The position numbers and the translations under genes were made by a program. The notes under the pieces are model-generated. The model was given only the letters and a program-made list of their open reading frames with translations. It was not told where the DNA came from and did no database searches. A stretch of 64,000 nucleotides of DNA, taken from the NCBI GenBank assembly GCA_035048495.1, contig CM068553.1:3665259-3729258 (forward strand), given 5' to 3'. This document shows, piece after piece, positions 1-12,943 of this stretch (positions are counted from its first letter, which is position 1; each line of letters starts with the position of its first letter). The DNA comes from Euptelea pleiosperma (lineage: Eukaryota > Streptophyta > Magnoliopsida > Ranunculales > Eupteleaceae).

Positions 1-1379
1 TAATTAAATTGCAAAAAAGAAAAAAAGAAAAATAAAGACATTTATGAGGTTTTGGAGTTTAGCGTAAGGTACGCAAAAAAGGCCTTTGTGCGTTAAATAG
101 TATAATAGATGGTTAAGAAAACATTTTGATACTAAGCACTTAGCAACAAAGTCGTTGGTAACCGGCTCTCCACCTAACATGTACCCTATTTTAATATGGG
201 TATTTTTGTAATATTCATGTAAAATTAGCGATATTTGCACTAGCCCTGGTACTATCAATTTGTTGCATCTGTCTCTCCTTTGACTGCAGCTACAACTCCA
301 AAAGAATCCCGATTTCAAAAAATTAAAATTAAATATTTAAAAATAAACACAAGGTTGTAGTTGCGAAATATGTTTAGAGCACGTGAAATATCTCTCAAAG
401 CAGGGCTATTGATGGTGGGGTCATCGTTGTTGTCATCATCATTTATGCCTTTTTTTATTTTTCAACTATCTCGAGTCAGCAATATAAGCCCTATCTTCAG
501 CCATCGAACTTGATTAAGATGGTACCCGACTCCCTTATTTTTCTATTATATTTTTAAAATTTCCATAAATCAACTATAAAATTGTCTTATTAACCCTCAA
601 AACAGTTTAAAAACCTTGTATACGGTCATTCCAATATTGATGTAAAATACATTATAAAATTGATAATCTTATCAATTATATCGGGCATTTCTTGTACCGC
701 ATTTTTAACCGTAGGTATCGAAGAAGAATACTAGTTGTTGGATAAGTCTTAAAAACCCTTCATCTGCCAATGGAACTAGTTCAGCTGGGTTGTTAGATAT
801 GGTGTCATCATCATCATGTCCATAGAACTGTTCGTCGACATGTTAATCTTGTTTTTGACTTCTATTTAAGAATTAAGACCATGTTTATAGGTGTAAATAT
901 TGGTTAAGATAATTCAATTAATTGTAATTATTCCAAAAATTATCAAAAAACATGACCGACACCGGCTATTTTAACACGGTATTATTTTCATGAAAATCTT
1001 TCAAATTCCGATGCAAAAAATGGCGATACTAACCGGCTATTATTCTTTGAAGTTACGGGCATCCGTTATTCATTGCGCATGTGGTCATAAATCCAGATTA
1101 TTATTCTTTGGATTTATCGGGTGCACACGTTTTTTTTCTTTCTTCGACTATATCAGCCCTTAAATTACACCCGCACAAAATTAGCATGGTAAGCAGGCAC
1201 CCCTTAATCAAAAGATTAAAAAACTTTTAATCTCATGATTCGCCTTGCAAAAAAAAAAGGGGGTGGGTGTTTAAGTAATTTTGATGTTCGTCAGGGTTTT
1301 ATGGGAAAATTTATCTTTCTGTTTGGGTTCAATGTCCATAGTCCATACTCCGTAGCAGAGTCTGAAGAGTAAAACTTGG
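1..1379. other. intergenic, no gene recognised
   Basis: AT-rich DNA with no spliceable coding run, RNA gene or clear transposon ends that I can recognise. Short open frames here lack any recognisable protein motif. The first repeat units of a foldback family begin just to the right. Confidence 0.5.
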
Positions 1380-1680
1380 CTAACCGCGACGGTCAGTGAA
1401 GCTGTGAAGCTGTGACAGCCATATTATGAGCCACGTGGACCGTATGGTCGGTCAATCCCTGGGTGAAGAGTAAAACTTGGGTAACCGCAACAGTCAGTGA
1501 AGCCGTGACTGCCCATAATATGAGCCACGTGGCATATTTTGGAGGACGTGGACTTTATGGATATTTGGCCAATCCCTAGATGGACCTGCAAACCAAAAAT
1601 CAGCCTGATTAGTGATTTTAAACCTTTCGATCTTGTATGTAAATAATGGTCAATAATACTCAAATTCCTACAGTTAATTT
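1380..1680. repeat. partial foldback repeat, family A (one arm)
   Basis: This stretch carries one arm and the centre of a dispersed inverted-repeat family. In order it reads AAACTTGG, GTCAGTGAAG, GAGCCACGTGG, TTTGGCCAATCCCTAG and AAAAATCAGCCTGATTAGTG. The opening (TAACCGC to CACGTGG) occurs twice, around 1381 and 1472, so this copy is rearranged. Related copies lie at about 1735-2140, 2218-2713, 13910-14240, 23185-23475, 23690-24050 and 56690-57190. It is probably a non-autonomous DNA element; the superfamily is unknown. Confidence 0.6.
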
Positions 1681-1734
1681 TTTATTTTATTTTTTATAAG
1701 TATTCGCACGGTTAAATTCAACCCATTGCAGAGT

Positions 1735-2140
1735 CTGAAGAGTAAAACTTGGCTAACCACAACGGTCAGTGAATCCGTGACCACCCGTAATATGAGACAC
1801 GTGGCATATTTTTAGAGGCCATAACCTTATGGATGTTTGGCCAATCCTGGACCTACAAACCAAAAATCAGCCTGATTAGTGATTTCAAACCTTTGGATCC
1901 TGTACCCCAAATAATGGTCAATATGGTTAATAATTCTCAAATTCCCACCGTTAAATTCAACCCATGAAAATGACTCCAATCCAACGCTTAGAAATCACTA
2001 ATCAGATTGATTTTTGGTTCGTGGTCTACTGAGGGATTGGCTACACATCCACACAGTCATTATTCTCTAAAAAATGTGCTACGTGGCTTATATTATGAGC
2101 GGTCCGTGCGTCGCCGATCAGCCAAGTCTTAATCGAGACT
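1735..2140. repeat. foldback repeat, family A, near-complete copy
   Basis: Both arms are visible. The left arm runs AAAACTTGGCTAACC, then ACACGTGGC, then TTTGGCCAATCC. The right arm gives the reverse complement (GGATTGG, GCTACGTGGC, AGCCAAGTCTT). The centre contains two opposed copies of the AAATCAGCCTGATTAGTGATTTC-type core. It lies about 900-1300 bp upstream of the AAA-ATPase transcription start region. Confidence 0.65.
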
Positions 2141-2217
2141 GATAGCTTATCGGCTTCATATTTCGGCGCATCAGACTTTGTAGTCTTGTACACGTCTACG
2201 AAAAGTCTACAACCACC

Positions 2218-2713
2218 GGGAGCGCATATTTGCACACCCCATTTCCTATCCCGGTGAAGAACTCCTAGTCGGGGCACACCGCAAATAGAGAGATCTCTCT
2301 CTCTAAAACTTGGCTGACCGGTGACCATCACTGACCGCCCACAAAAAGAGCTACGTGGCACATTTTTAGAGGACACTGACCCTATAGACGTTTGGCCAAT
2401 CTCTAGGGTCCTACAAAGCGTTGAATGGAGCCATTTTCATGGGTTGAATTAACTGTAGGATTTGAGGGTTACCCATTATTTGGGGTACAAGATCGAAAGG
2501 TTTGAAATCATTTAATCAGGCTGATTTTTTGTTTGTAGGTCCACCTAGGGATTGGGAAAACATCCATAAGGTCAGTATCCTCTAAAAATATGCCACGTGT
2601 ATCATTTTGCGATCGGTCACCGGTCAGCCAAGTTTTAGAGAGATCTCTTTTGGGGTGTGCCCCGAGTAGGAGTCCATCGGGATAGGAAATGGGGTGTGCA
2701 AATATGAGCTCCC
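2218..2713. mobile_element. long foldback (MITE-like) element, family A
   Basis: A 496-bp inverted repeat bounded by GGGAGCGCATATTTGCACAC on the left and the reverse complement of GGGAGCTCATATTTGCACAC on the right. Each arm is roughly 200 bp. Each carries CCCATTTCCTATCCCG, AGAGATCTCTCT, AACTTGGCTGACCGGTGACC and a CACGTG-like motif. No coding capacity is seen, and no convincing target duplication was found. It ends about 300 bp before the TATA box of the AAA-ATPase gene, so it forms part of that gene's upstream region. It is most likely a non-autonomous DNA transposon. Confidence 0.75.
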
Positions 2714-3016
2714 AAACCAAATCGGGAAAAGGACAAAAAAAATGCAAAGCGTCAAGACTCGTCAAAAGAAAATTCAAACCCGTCAGAGCCGCAACACGTA
2801 GGACTCAAGGTAAATGCCCACCGCTCCTCAAGAAACTCAAAAACCAAGGAGGAGACCTGAAAAAGCGGGAACCGACTCCACCACCTCACCTCCGGTCATA
2901 TAACGACCCTTTGTCACCGGAAATACACATTCCCGGTAACCGGAAAGTCAGAGTGCTCTCCGAATTCTTCTTTCCCGGCGTGCTTTTAGGGTTCGAGATC
3001 CGCTAGTCTTGTTGGC

Positions 3017-3024
3017 TATAAATA
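3017..3024 (+). promoter_or_regulatory. TATA box of the AAA-ATPase gene
   Basis: TATAAATA sits about 620 bp before the start codon, at a position consistent with a transcription start near 3050. The presumed 5' UTR that follows has a GA-rich tract. Inferred from sequence only. Confidence 0.6.
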
Positions 3025-3066
3025 GGTCGTGAGAGCAATCAAAGAGGAAGACACGAGACTCAAAAG

Positions 3067-3073
<7 letters not shown>

Positions 3074-3107
<34 letters not shown>
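3074..3107 (+). repeat. (GA)n microsatellite in the presumed 5' UTR
   Basis: An uninterrupted GA dinucleotide run of about 34 bp just downstream of the predicted transcription start. GA/CT runs are common in plant 5' UTRs and core promoters. Confidence 0.8.
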
Positions 3108-3110
<3 letters not shown>

Positions 3111-3642
3111 TAGGTTTCGTGTCGGAATTTCAAGGAAATTGATTGGTTTGGAACTCTCTGTTTCGATTTTGTTCTGTTTCTGTCGAAAAAACTCTCGACT
3201 TTCTGATCGATTCGAGAGTAGAAGGATTGAAATTTTGGTTTTTCCTCATCAACGATTAGTTTTCTGGTTCGAACTAGTTTCTAAACGGAGAATTTCATAA
3301 GTTTTGATGAATTTGAACCAGATCACTCATTTGTTGATCATTTTCTAAGAAATCCGCTTCTGAAGGCTTGGAGTAGACCTTTGTTTCTTGTCTGGATATT
3401 AAATAGAGAGGTTGAAGCTTCTCGTAAATCTTATCCGTTTCGACCGATTTTCGTGCTTTATTTGGTCTGTAAACCCATAAAAATTTCCATTTCCTGCTTG
3501 AGATTAAGTGGAGAAATTTAAAAAATTGGAAACAACAAATCTTCCTCTCTTCTTCTGTTCTGTTCCAGAAAAGATCTGCCGGTTCTTTGTATGTTAAGGT
3601 TAGGGAGAAGGAAGGTGAAGTTCCGACAAAGCGTTAAAAGCG

Positions 3643-6600
3643 ATGGAGTCGAAACACATTCTCATCTCGGCGTTGAGCGTCGGGGTCGGGGTCGGTGTCG
3701 GTCTTGGCTTGGCTTCCGGAGAGACAGTAAGTAAATGGACGGGCTCGAGTTTTTCTTCGAACGTCATTACTGCAGAGAAGATCGAGCAGGAGATGTTGAG
3801 ACAGGTCGTCGACGGGCGCGAAAGCAACGTCACCTTCGACGAGTTCCCGTATTACCTCAGGTAAGGGGAGGATACGCTCTTATCCTACGCAACCCTGTTC
3901 TAATTTTTTATTGTTTTGATACATTGATTACTTTGATGATCTGTATGTGACCATTACGAGACCTCGATAATGAATTTGTAGTTTTCCGTGTAATGATAGA
4001 GTATACGCGGTCCATTTGATCATTCTGCCTTGTTGTTTGAATACATTATTGCGGTTTGGGTTTCGCTTTCAAGGCCTGCGGATAGGTTGCTGTATTTAAT
4101 ATTATGGTTTGGAGATTTTTTCATGGGCGTGCTTCTGTCATGCTTGGACTCTTTAACTTAAGGACTACGACTGTATACTTCATGTGCGGGTTTTTATGTT
4201 TGTTTGTTTGTTGATTTTTTTTTTTTTTTTTTGGGTTTTTGCATTACTGGGGTTTCTCGCCCACTTTTGATTCTTCATTTTAACGATTTTTGCACCTTCC
4301 AAATTTAGTAGTTTTTCATTTGATAAGGATAAATTTGGCAAACAACCCTTGTCCAGAACTAGATTTCTTTTTTTTTTTTGATAAGTTGAATGTAGAAATT
4401 TATTTTATCTTGACTGGAATCCTTTTGGAAACCATAACTTCTTTTATTCATAGTTTGTCTGGCTGGTCATTCAGGAATTATATACACCTCGGGAGGTGTT
4501 GTGGTGGTTTTTATGCATATTACACGTAACATGCAAGAAACCTCTGCTTGACCAATCCTTGATCCGCACAGCCAGGTCAAAGATTTAATTCAACTTGATG
4601 TGTATCTTACTATTAATGTGGTATTATATGAAAACGAGCATGTTTAAGCAGGCAACAATTGTTTTCTTTTGGACTGTGTCCCTGAAATTTATATGTTTAC
4701 CATTTCAAAATCGACCACATGTTCTGGATAACCTTGAGGAGGAATGACAATGAGAAGTTGAATATAAGCTATATTTCTTCTTTTTCTTCTTCCTCCTATC
4801 TAGGCTTACTGTCCCGTTGCACATATGTGTCACCCTTGCAAAAGTAACTGCATGATTAGGACTAGCTTGAAGGAGAACACCATGCTAAACAGGAATTATG
4901 TTATAAACTGAATGATAGGTCTATGTTCTAGGACTCCCTTCTGTGGGGAGATTTCAAATTGGCCATTCATTGAATGTATTGAATCAAATAATCTAATTGA
5001 AATTAGTTGAATCTTTATATTAAAACTTGCATTCTTGTATGACCATCTATAATAAAACTACCTATTGATTGATGTGAACTCTCTCATATGTTTGAAGTTT
5101 TGAACCTCCATTTTGATGGTAGCTGACTAGAGATGATAACCCCGCCCTGCCCTGCACATCCTATGCCCCACCGCTCTTACATTATTTGAGAGAAATAGAT
5201 ATTGAAATTCGTTAATTTGTTGCAGATAAATGTACTAGTACGATAGAAGGAAAATATATAAAAAATATATATCTGCACCCATTAATTGAAGGCTTGATTA
5301 ATGACTACTAGGAATGTATTGCCACTTATTATACTCCCCAGTCCCACTACTGTGTTGCAATATTTTCAAAAATAATAGTTGTTGATCTTTTATGGGGTTT
5401 AAAACTTTTAAGAAGTCACTTCTCCTCTCCTTCCTATGGAACTGTTGGAACTCTGTTGAGAATTCGAGCTCAACATTACTAGTTTACTTGTTATGTCTAT
5501 ATATTGTGATCTCTTAATGTTATTTTATTTTAGTTTTAGTCCCACGTTAGCTAAATATGTGTTTAGCTCCCCATCTATATAAAGGGTTAGGTCTTTTGTT
5601 TTGAGTATGAGATTTAGTACAATTGAACGCCGTACACAACTGCAAGCTCTAATATTAAATTGCTATTGTCTTCTGTTAGTATAAATATTTGATTTTTATT
5701 CTTTTTGTGCTTTCAATTCAATATCTACACACGTTTAAGATAAAAACGAGAATCAATAAAAGGGCACACTTATTCAAGGATCAGAGTATCTTTGATCTTT
5801 TTCACCACTCTGATCCTTGATCTTTTTCACCATAATTCAACTGATTTTTTTATTTTATATTATTTTTTATCTTTCTCCGCTAACCCAGATTGTTGCTGAT
5901 TTTATTTTTGGAATCAATGGTGTATAAACAGGTTGTTGAGTGTACATTATTTCCAGGTTTTGGGGTCATGGCAGTCATTGGTCTGAATGGAATTGTTTTG
6001 TTTTTGCTCTCCTTATATGTTTCTCATTCAAAAATTTTCTTCAAGATTAATTTATTCACTCAACTACAAATCTAGGCTGACAAAGTTAAAGTGATTTTTT
6101 GGAGTTACCGATCTTATGTAATTTAGAGAGTTCATGTTATTCTAGGAGGTAACGTAGCAGTTGTTTGAATAGCTTTGCATTACTAAGCTATATATCCTTT
6201 GTAATTTTACTTACTGTTACTTACCTTAACATGACCTATTATATGTTAAGTTGTTTCTGTTTTTCTTCTGATGGCCTTCTTGATGATTTGACAGTGAGCA
6301 GACACGGGTGTTATTGACAAGTGCTGCCTATGTTCATTTGAAGCAATCTGACTTTTCTAAGTACACCCGGAACCTCTCTCCTGCAAGTCGGGCCATTTTA
6401 CTCTCAGGACCTGCTGGTATGTTATCTGGAATATTTCATCCATCTAATCTGGCCTGAAAGTATTTATGTTTATCTATCTATTTTTGTAACCAAGGCTGAT
6501 TGCAAATTTCCTTGTTTTGAAGAGCTTTACCAACAAATGCTTGCCAAGGCATTAGCTCATTACTTTGAAGCCAAGTTGCTGTTGTTAGATGTAACTGACT

Positions 6601-9600
6601 TTTCGCTAAAGGTGAGTGCGTACAGTCATGTATTTTTCCGTGGTTTCTGCTTATCAAACTAATGTTTGTCATGGGTTTTCTTCTACAGATACAGAGCAAA
6701 TATGGTAGTGCCAATATAGAATCTGTGAGATTCTCTTAAATAACTCTGAGCTTGTAGTTTCTTGCTGTATATGAAATTCTCTCTTTCTACCCACACGTGC
6801 TATCATTCAGTTGTAGTAACTTATTATATGTAATCTGGGAAAAAATCTCTGTGAATTATACTATACATTCCAATATGTCCATTTGCTGGGATTGGGGAAG
6901 CTCCATTTCATTTATTTCCTGCACCTCATGCATTGATCGTCATGTTGTGTTGTGCTTCTATTGGACAGATGAGTTGTCAAATCAAACAGTGTAGATTTTG
7001 TTTCTTATCCACTTGTTATTCTTCTATTTTGCAGTCTTTCAAGAGATCCACTTCTGAGACAACACTGGAGCGAATGTCCAATTTACTCGGATCTTTTTCA
7101 ATCCTTCCACCAAGGGAGGAAACGAAAGGTATATAAGGAAGAACTTCTTTTCCTCTTATTCTTATTTACAAATAACGTTTTGTGTTTTTTAGGTATATAT
7201 TGAAAGACTTCTTATGGCTAGTTGAGTGCTTTCTGATTTGTTTTTTGGTGGGTAAGCCGGGATAAAAAAAAAGTGACCTCATGGTTGCAATGCAGAACAT
7301 TAACCAATTGAGCTACGTGCTCGAGTCCAAATGCATTCTGATTTTGTGCTTTCTTATTCATGATACAACTCATCTGTTTCCTGTTCATATCTATATGAAA
7401 TCCAGAGAACTGCTCCAAGAAGCAGCACAAGTTTGAGTGGATAGACTAAGTTCTACATTATAAAATGACAGGGCCCCTAGTTATTCTTGTGAAAGTGGGC
7501 TTTTCCTCTGTATTTTTATTTGTCTTCTATAGTTATCAAAGGGAGCACATTATTATGCAGACACTTCAATGATCTGTCTATCTTATCATTGACGCCGAAT
7601 ACGTTCTTTCACATTAAGCATCTTTATTTCTTAGTAGTTTCTTTCTGTTCTTTCCATAATATGACTAATTCTTCCCTTCAGTTTGCAGATAGATTAATAA
7701 ATTATATGCTTTTCGTAAAATGTTAAAAGTGCTTTTGAAGCCAGTGTTATTTTCTTAAGAATCTGATAAAATTGGTTAAACAATGTAGTATTGATTCTAA
7801 CATTGTGGCCGTAGTTAGAAAACTGGTTATTTCAATTGCTACAATACACGAATGTTACCCCCCCCAACCCCACACACACAATAAATTTTCTTGGTTGTAG
7901 ACATAATTAAGAGTTTTGTTGCAGGCACATTACGGAGGCAAAGCAGCGGCGTAGATATGAGATTAAGGTATATCATACTAGAGGTTACCGATTGATCATG
8001 AGACAAAGGTTTAAGTTACCTGTCACACATCACTCCTAATCTGTATTTTGTGTGTTTTCAGGGGATCCGAAGGTAGTAGTAATCCTCCAAAGCTTCGTAG
8101 AAATGCCTCTGCTGCAGCTGATATCAGTAACCTTGCTTCACAATGCACTCCTGGAAATCCAGGTTGTTACCCAGACCTTTATTTCTTAAAAAGACCACCA
8201 GATAACTGCAATTCTATTTGCCATAAGAATAGTAAATGCTCAAGTGTTGATTTTTTTTTTCTAAAACTGATTAATTACAATCTGGAGGCAATTTTTTGTG
8301 CATATTAATATGCTTGAAACACCAGTTTATAAAACAAGCTAATTGCAATTAGATAACAATTGTAAGGGTTATAATTCCGAAGTTTAGTTGGACTGGGTCT
8401 CTTTATGTACAAAATGATCTCAGTAGGTAGCTCTATATAACAGTTAAGACTCATGCATTTTCGGTTCATAGTAGATGTAGTTGTGTTCTTCAAAGGTTTT
8501 TCATAAATTGTCCTCTGTGCCTCCCGTCTTTCATAAATATTTGGCCCTTCATTGATTTTTTGTCAAACTCTTATGTGAGTTCAATATTAGTAACACTTGT
8601 CTCTTATTGATATTTTGCTTATAACTTCTCTCCGAGTTCGAGATGCAGCAGCCCCATGCAGTTGGTGATTCCATCTTGGACTATCGGATCACTTATCAAG
8701 TTTCCATGTTCCAATATATATTAAAACCTGTTGTCTATTTTCCACTCTGAACACCATCATTTTTAACCTTCAAGAGTTCGAGCTGATAACTTCTACATGG
8801 ATTGCACATCTGAGTTATTCAGCAGTTGATACTTTCCAATCAACTTAGTTCTTCTAATCGCATCTCGTTGTTTTTAATTATTTTCCAGCTCCTCTCAAGC
8901 GAACCAGCAGCTGGTCTTTTGATGAGAAACTTCTTATACAGTCACTTTACAAGGTAGTATCGAAATGGACTAAGTTACAATTTGTTGCAATGTTCTGCTT
9001 CCTTTATTTAATTATTTTAATTGGTTCTATTTTAATCATATATTTGCCTGATTTAAATGTAAAAAGCTATTCATGTAGCTTCCTAGATTTTCACAAAGGT
9101 GTTGATGGGCATGATTTGATGTTGACTTCACTATACAGGTTCTGGTTTCAGTATCGAAAACCAGTCCCATCGTCCTCTACCTTAGGGATGTTGAGAAACT
9201 TCTCTTCCGATCACAAAGGATATACACCTTGTTCCAGAAAATGTTGCAGAAACTACCGGGATCAGTGCTGATCCTTGGTTCGCGGATGTTGGATCCATGT
9301 AATGACTACAGAGAAGTGGACGAGAGGCTCACCCTTCTATTCCCCTACAACATTGAGATCAGGCCACCTGAAGATGAAAGCCACCTTGTCAGCTGGAAAT
9401 CCCAACTGGAAGAAGACATGAAAATGATCCAATTTCAGGATAACAGAAACCACATCAACGAGGTACTTGCGGCGAACGATCTCGAATGTGAGGATCTCAG
9501 TTCGATCTGCCTTTCAGACACAATGGTTCTTGGTAATTACATAGAAGAGATTGTAGTATCAGCAATTTCTTATCATCTGATGAATAACAAGGATCCTGAA

Positions 9601-12600
9601 TACAGAAATGGAAAACTCGTTATTTCGTCCAAGAGGTTAGATCAGCAGATTTTTTTTGTTTTTGATAAGGTTAGATTAGCAGATTAAGCTTTAATTATGG
9701 TTTTTCTAATTACCTCTGTTTGAGTTCTATTTATCTCTTATTGTTTCGGCCATGGAACAGTTTGTCCCATGGATTGAGTATATTCCAGGAAGGTAATTGT
9801 GGTGGCAAAGATACACTAAAGCTGGAAGCAAATGCTGAACCTGCCAAGGTATGTTTTACTCTTCCAACAATCTCAGAGTTTGATGGATTTTATTTTTGAG
9901 AGTACTATTATGATTTGATTATGCATCTTTTCTTTTCTTTCTTTGCTTAGGAATCCGAAGGAGAAGATGCCAAACCCGAATCAAAAGCTGAAACTCTGGC
10001 ACCTGAAAACAAAAGTGAGGCAGAGAAATCAGTTCCTGTGGGGAAGAAGGATGCTGAGAATCCATCTGCTCCGTCAAAAGCTCCCGTAAGTCCAATCTCC
10101 TCAATATTGTACCTGAGAAGTGCATACTTAGAACTCTTGCTCTGTGAAAATAACTCTGATATTTTTGAGAATTTCATAATATTTTTGACATTTTCAAGAG
10201 GGAAGAAAACTCCAATTTCTTAAACTAAAATCTCATCTTCTCCAACAAATAGTGTTAGTTTTCATGACAGACACATTTTTTATGTGTATGTTTATCATTC
10301 AATAAATAAATATTCATTCTTTCTAAGTTTGAATACATATATGTATGTGTATATAAACGTATTTTATCAAGATTTTCCCAGAAATTGAAATAAAAATCCA
10401 AGGATTTTCCTTTCGCCAAAAAATTCCTTAAGTAGATTCATGATCATTGGTGTTGTACAGTCCTAAGTTTACATGGGTTGTCTAGTTTTTTAATATTCAA
10501 TTCCTCCCAGACAGTTATTTCCTTCTCTTATTTCAGTATTAAGTAATGCTGTATGTTAATGGTTTTCCCAACAGGAAGTTCCTCCTGACAATGAGTTTGA
10601 GAAACGCATAAGGCCGGAGGTCATCCCTGCAAGTGAGATTGGAGTGACATTTGCAGATATTGGTGCCCTAGATGAGATTAAAGAATCGCTTCAGGAGCTG
10701 GTGATGCTTCCTCTAAGAAGACCAGACCTCTTTAAAGGAGGACTTTTAAAGCCTTGCAGAGGAATATTGTTATTCGGGCCTCCTGGCACTGGGAAGACGA
10801 TGCTGGCTAAGGCCATTGCCAATGAGGCAGGAGCAAGTTTCATCAATGTCTCCATGTCTACCATCACTTCAAAATGGTTTGGGGAAGATGAGAAGAATGT
10901 AAGAGCTCTGTTCACCCTTGCAGCAAAGGTCTCCCCAACAATTATTTTTGTGGATGAGGTTGATAGTATGCTCGGGCAGCGGACCAGAGTTGGGGAGCAC
11001 GAGGCCATGCGGAAGATCAAGAATGAGTTCATGACGCATTGGGATGGACTGTTGACAAAACCCGGTGAGCGGATCCTTGTTCTCGCCGCAACAAACAGGC
11101 CATTTGACCTTGATGAAGCGATTATTCGTCGGTTTGAGCGTAGGTATGTCTATGTTTTCATGGACCCTTATAAATTCTTAGGTAGTAACAAATATTAATG
11201 ATAATAACATCGCATCATGATATATTAACCAGCTAATATCATCCTGTAATTCAACATAAAATATTAAAATAATCGATGGGTATATTATTCAATTTATAAA
11301 TTGGATTTTGATGAAATATATTAACATTCGTGAATAGCACCACAAATTTCAATCGAGCCACATTGGATAAAGTAGTGTATTTGAAAAATAATGATCTTAG
11401 AAGAAGCGTCCAACAGTTGAGTTGCTCAAGCTGTGGGGGGGTTGTACCCACAGTCCTGGGATTGCCCCCAAAGACCTGGGTTCGGTCCCGTTCTTGCCTT
11501 TGGGGGGGGATAATAAATTTTACTAATCAAAAATAAATAATGATCTTAGTTAGTACTGTTGGCCACAAAATCACCTCGTTGATAATATTCAAATAAAAAC
11601 CCATTCAGATAGCGTCTTGACAACATTATTTAGTAAAATAATGTTTTGAATTGTTTTCATGAGAACTTGTCAGAAGATAAGCACTCCCATGCATTTTATA
11701 CCAATAAGTGTAATTGTTACTACACTTCATATATACCAATTCTAATATCTGCTGTGGTGAACAGAATCATGGTTGGTCTACCATCCGTGGAGAACAGGGA
11801 ATCGATCTTGAAAACACTCTTGGCGAAGGAGAAGGTTGAAGAAGGACTAGACTTTAAGGAGCTGGCTACTTTGACAGAAGGATACAGTGGAAGTGATCTT
11901 AAGGTTTGTATGTTCCTTGATGCATTCATGAATTGATGTATAATCTTCTGCTATTAACTTTACCCAATAACTGTTGAGGACAGAACTTGTGCACCACAGC
12001 AGCTTATCGGCCTGTTAGGGAGCTAATACAGCAAGAGACACTAAAGGATTTGGTAAGTATTCACACGTCAAGTTCTTCCTTCCCACACTTTTGACATTAG
12101 TGTTTGATGAATTTTAGTTCTATTTAACACCTTCTCTTTGCAGGAGAGAAAGAGGCTAGCTGAGAAAGGACAGAACTCAGAAGAGGCTTCAGATACAAAT
12201 GAAGGTGAAGAGGAAAGAGTAATTACCCTCAGGCCATTAAATATGGAAGACATGAGGCTGGCAAAGAATCAGGTAAGTTTCCGTGGGATTGTTTCTCATT
12301 GTGTACAGTTGTTGGACCTTCAGCTTTTTTTTATATATTCAGATTTCGATAACTAACATATGCAGTAAATGGTTTTTTTTTCGCTACCACTCAGCCAATT
12401 TTTTTCGAGTTGCTTTTCACAGAAAACTTTGGGATTTCTGAAGAAATCCCAAAATTTATGAACTGTCATTTTAGATTCATAAAGCAGAAACAGAAAACAC
12501 ATGGTGGACCGCAAGCTCATCATTGTCGATAGATTCTGTGCCTACAAACTTCTAACCACCTCATAGATTGACTTCTTCTTTCACTGTTAACCTTGTCTTT

Positions 12601-12943
12601 AAGCTATCTAAGATTTAGCTGTAGGTCGAATAATTAAGATCCTCTGGTTGGTCTGTTTTGGGGCTGCCTTCCATTCTAAAGGTGGCTCACTGATTGAAGT
12701 CTTGACTGATGCCTTGGTGAGCCATGGTACACAGAGGATTGATTGTTCCAGACCTCCCGTCCTGACTCAAGTAAACTTTCTTCGGACAAATGTCTTGTTC
12801 TGAAGACACTGAAATTTATGTATATGCAGGTTGCGGCCAGTTTTGCAACTGAGGGATCTATAATGGGTGAGCTGAAGCAGTGGAACGAATCGTATGGGGA
12901 AGGAGGTTCAAGGAAGAAGGAGCAGTTGTCGTACTTCCTTTAG
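3643..12943 (+). CDS. MSP1/DAA1-like AAA-ATPase, 16 coding exons
   Basis: Exons: 3643-3860, 6295-6416, 6523-6611, 6689-6724, 7035-7128, 7925-7967, 8062-8162, 8889-8953, 9139-9635, 9761-9848, 9951-10085, 10575-11143, 11765-11903, 11984-12052, 12144-12272, 12830-12943. All junctions are GT-AG and the frame closes at 835 aa, close to the about 830 aa I recall for Arabidopsis At4g28000/At5g52882. Residues 1-25 form a Gly/Val-rich hydrophobic N-terminus, a likely membrane anchor. Residues 105-280 look like a degenerate AAA module: LLSGPAE stands where a Walker A would be, and IVLYLRDVE resembles a Walker B. The active module has Walker A GPPGTGKT (564-571), Walker B IIFVDEVD (D623, E624), sensor-1 ATN (N670) and arginine fingers RRFERR (681-686). 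The family includes the pollen protein DAA1 and relatives of Msp1/katanin; substrates are not established. An AATAAA at 13495 is a possible poly(A) signal. Confidence 0.93.
7240..7335 (-). mobile_element. tRNA-derived SINE fragment in intron 5
   Basis: On the - strand the element begins with a pol III A-box-like TAGCTCAATTGGTTAA followed by GCAACCATGAGGTCA. The B-box region is replaced by a T-run, so it is probably inactive. It is flanked by TTCTGATTT at 7231-7239 and 7336-7344, a likely 9-bp target duplication. It lies in an intron of the AAA-ATPase gene, antisense to it. Confidence 0.6.
11401..11535 (+). mobile_element. tRNA-derived SINE in intron 12
   Basis: The head reads GTTGAGTTGCTCAAG (decayed A box) and the body contains CCTGGGTTCGGTCCCG (B box). 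The 3' end is A/T-rich. A perfect 14-bp direct repeat, AATAATGATCTTAG, flanks it at 11387-11400 and 11536-11549, which is the mark of retroposition. It shares CGTCCAA, GGGGGGTTGTACCCA and AAAGACCTGGGTTC with the SINE at 33615-33725, so both belong to one family. This copy has an extra internal segment of about 34 bp. Confidence 0.8.

Noticed and set aside
2689..3006. 105-codon + strand open frame just upstream of the AAA-ATPase
   Set aside because: It starts inside the foldback arm and runs through the promoter and TATA region; no motif and no splice support.
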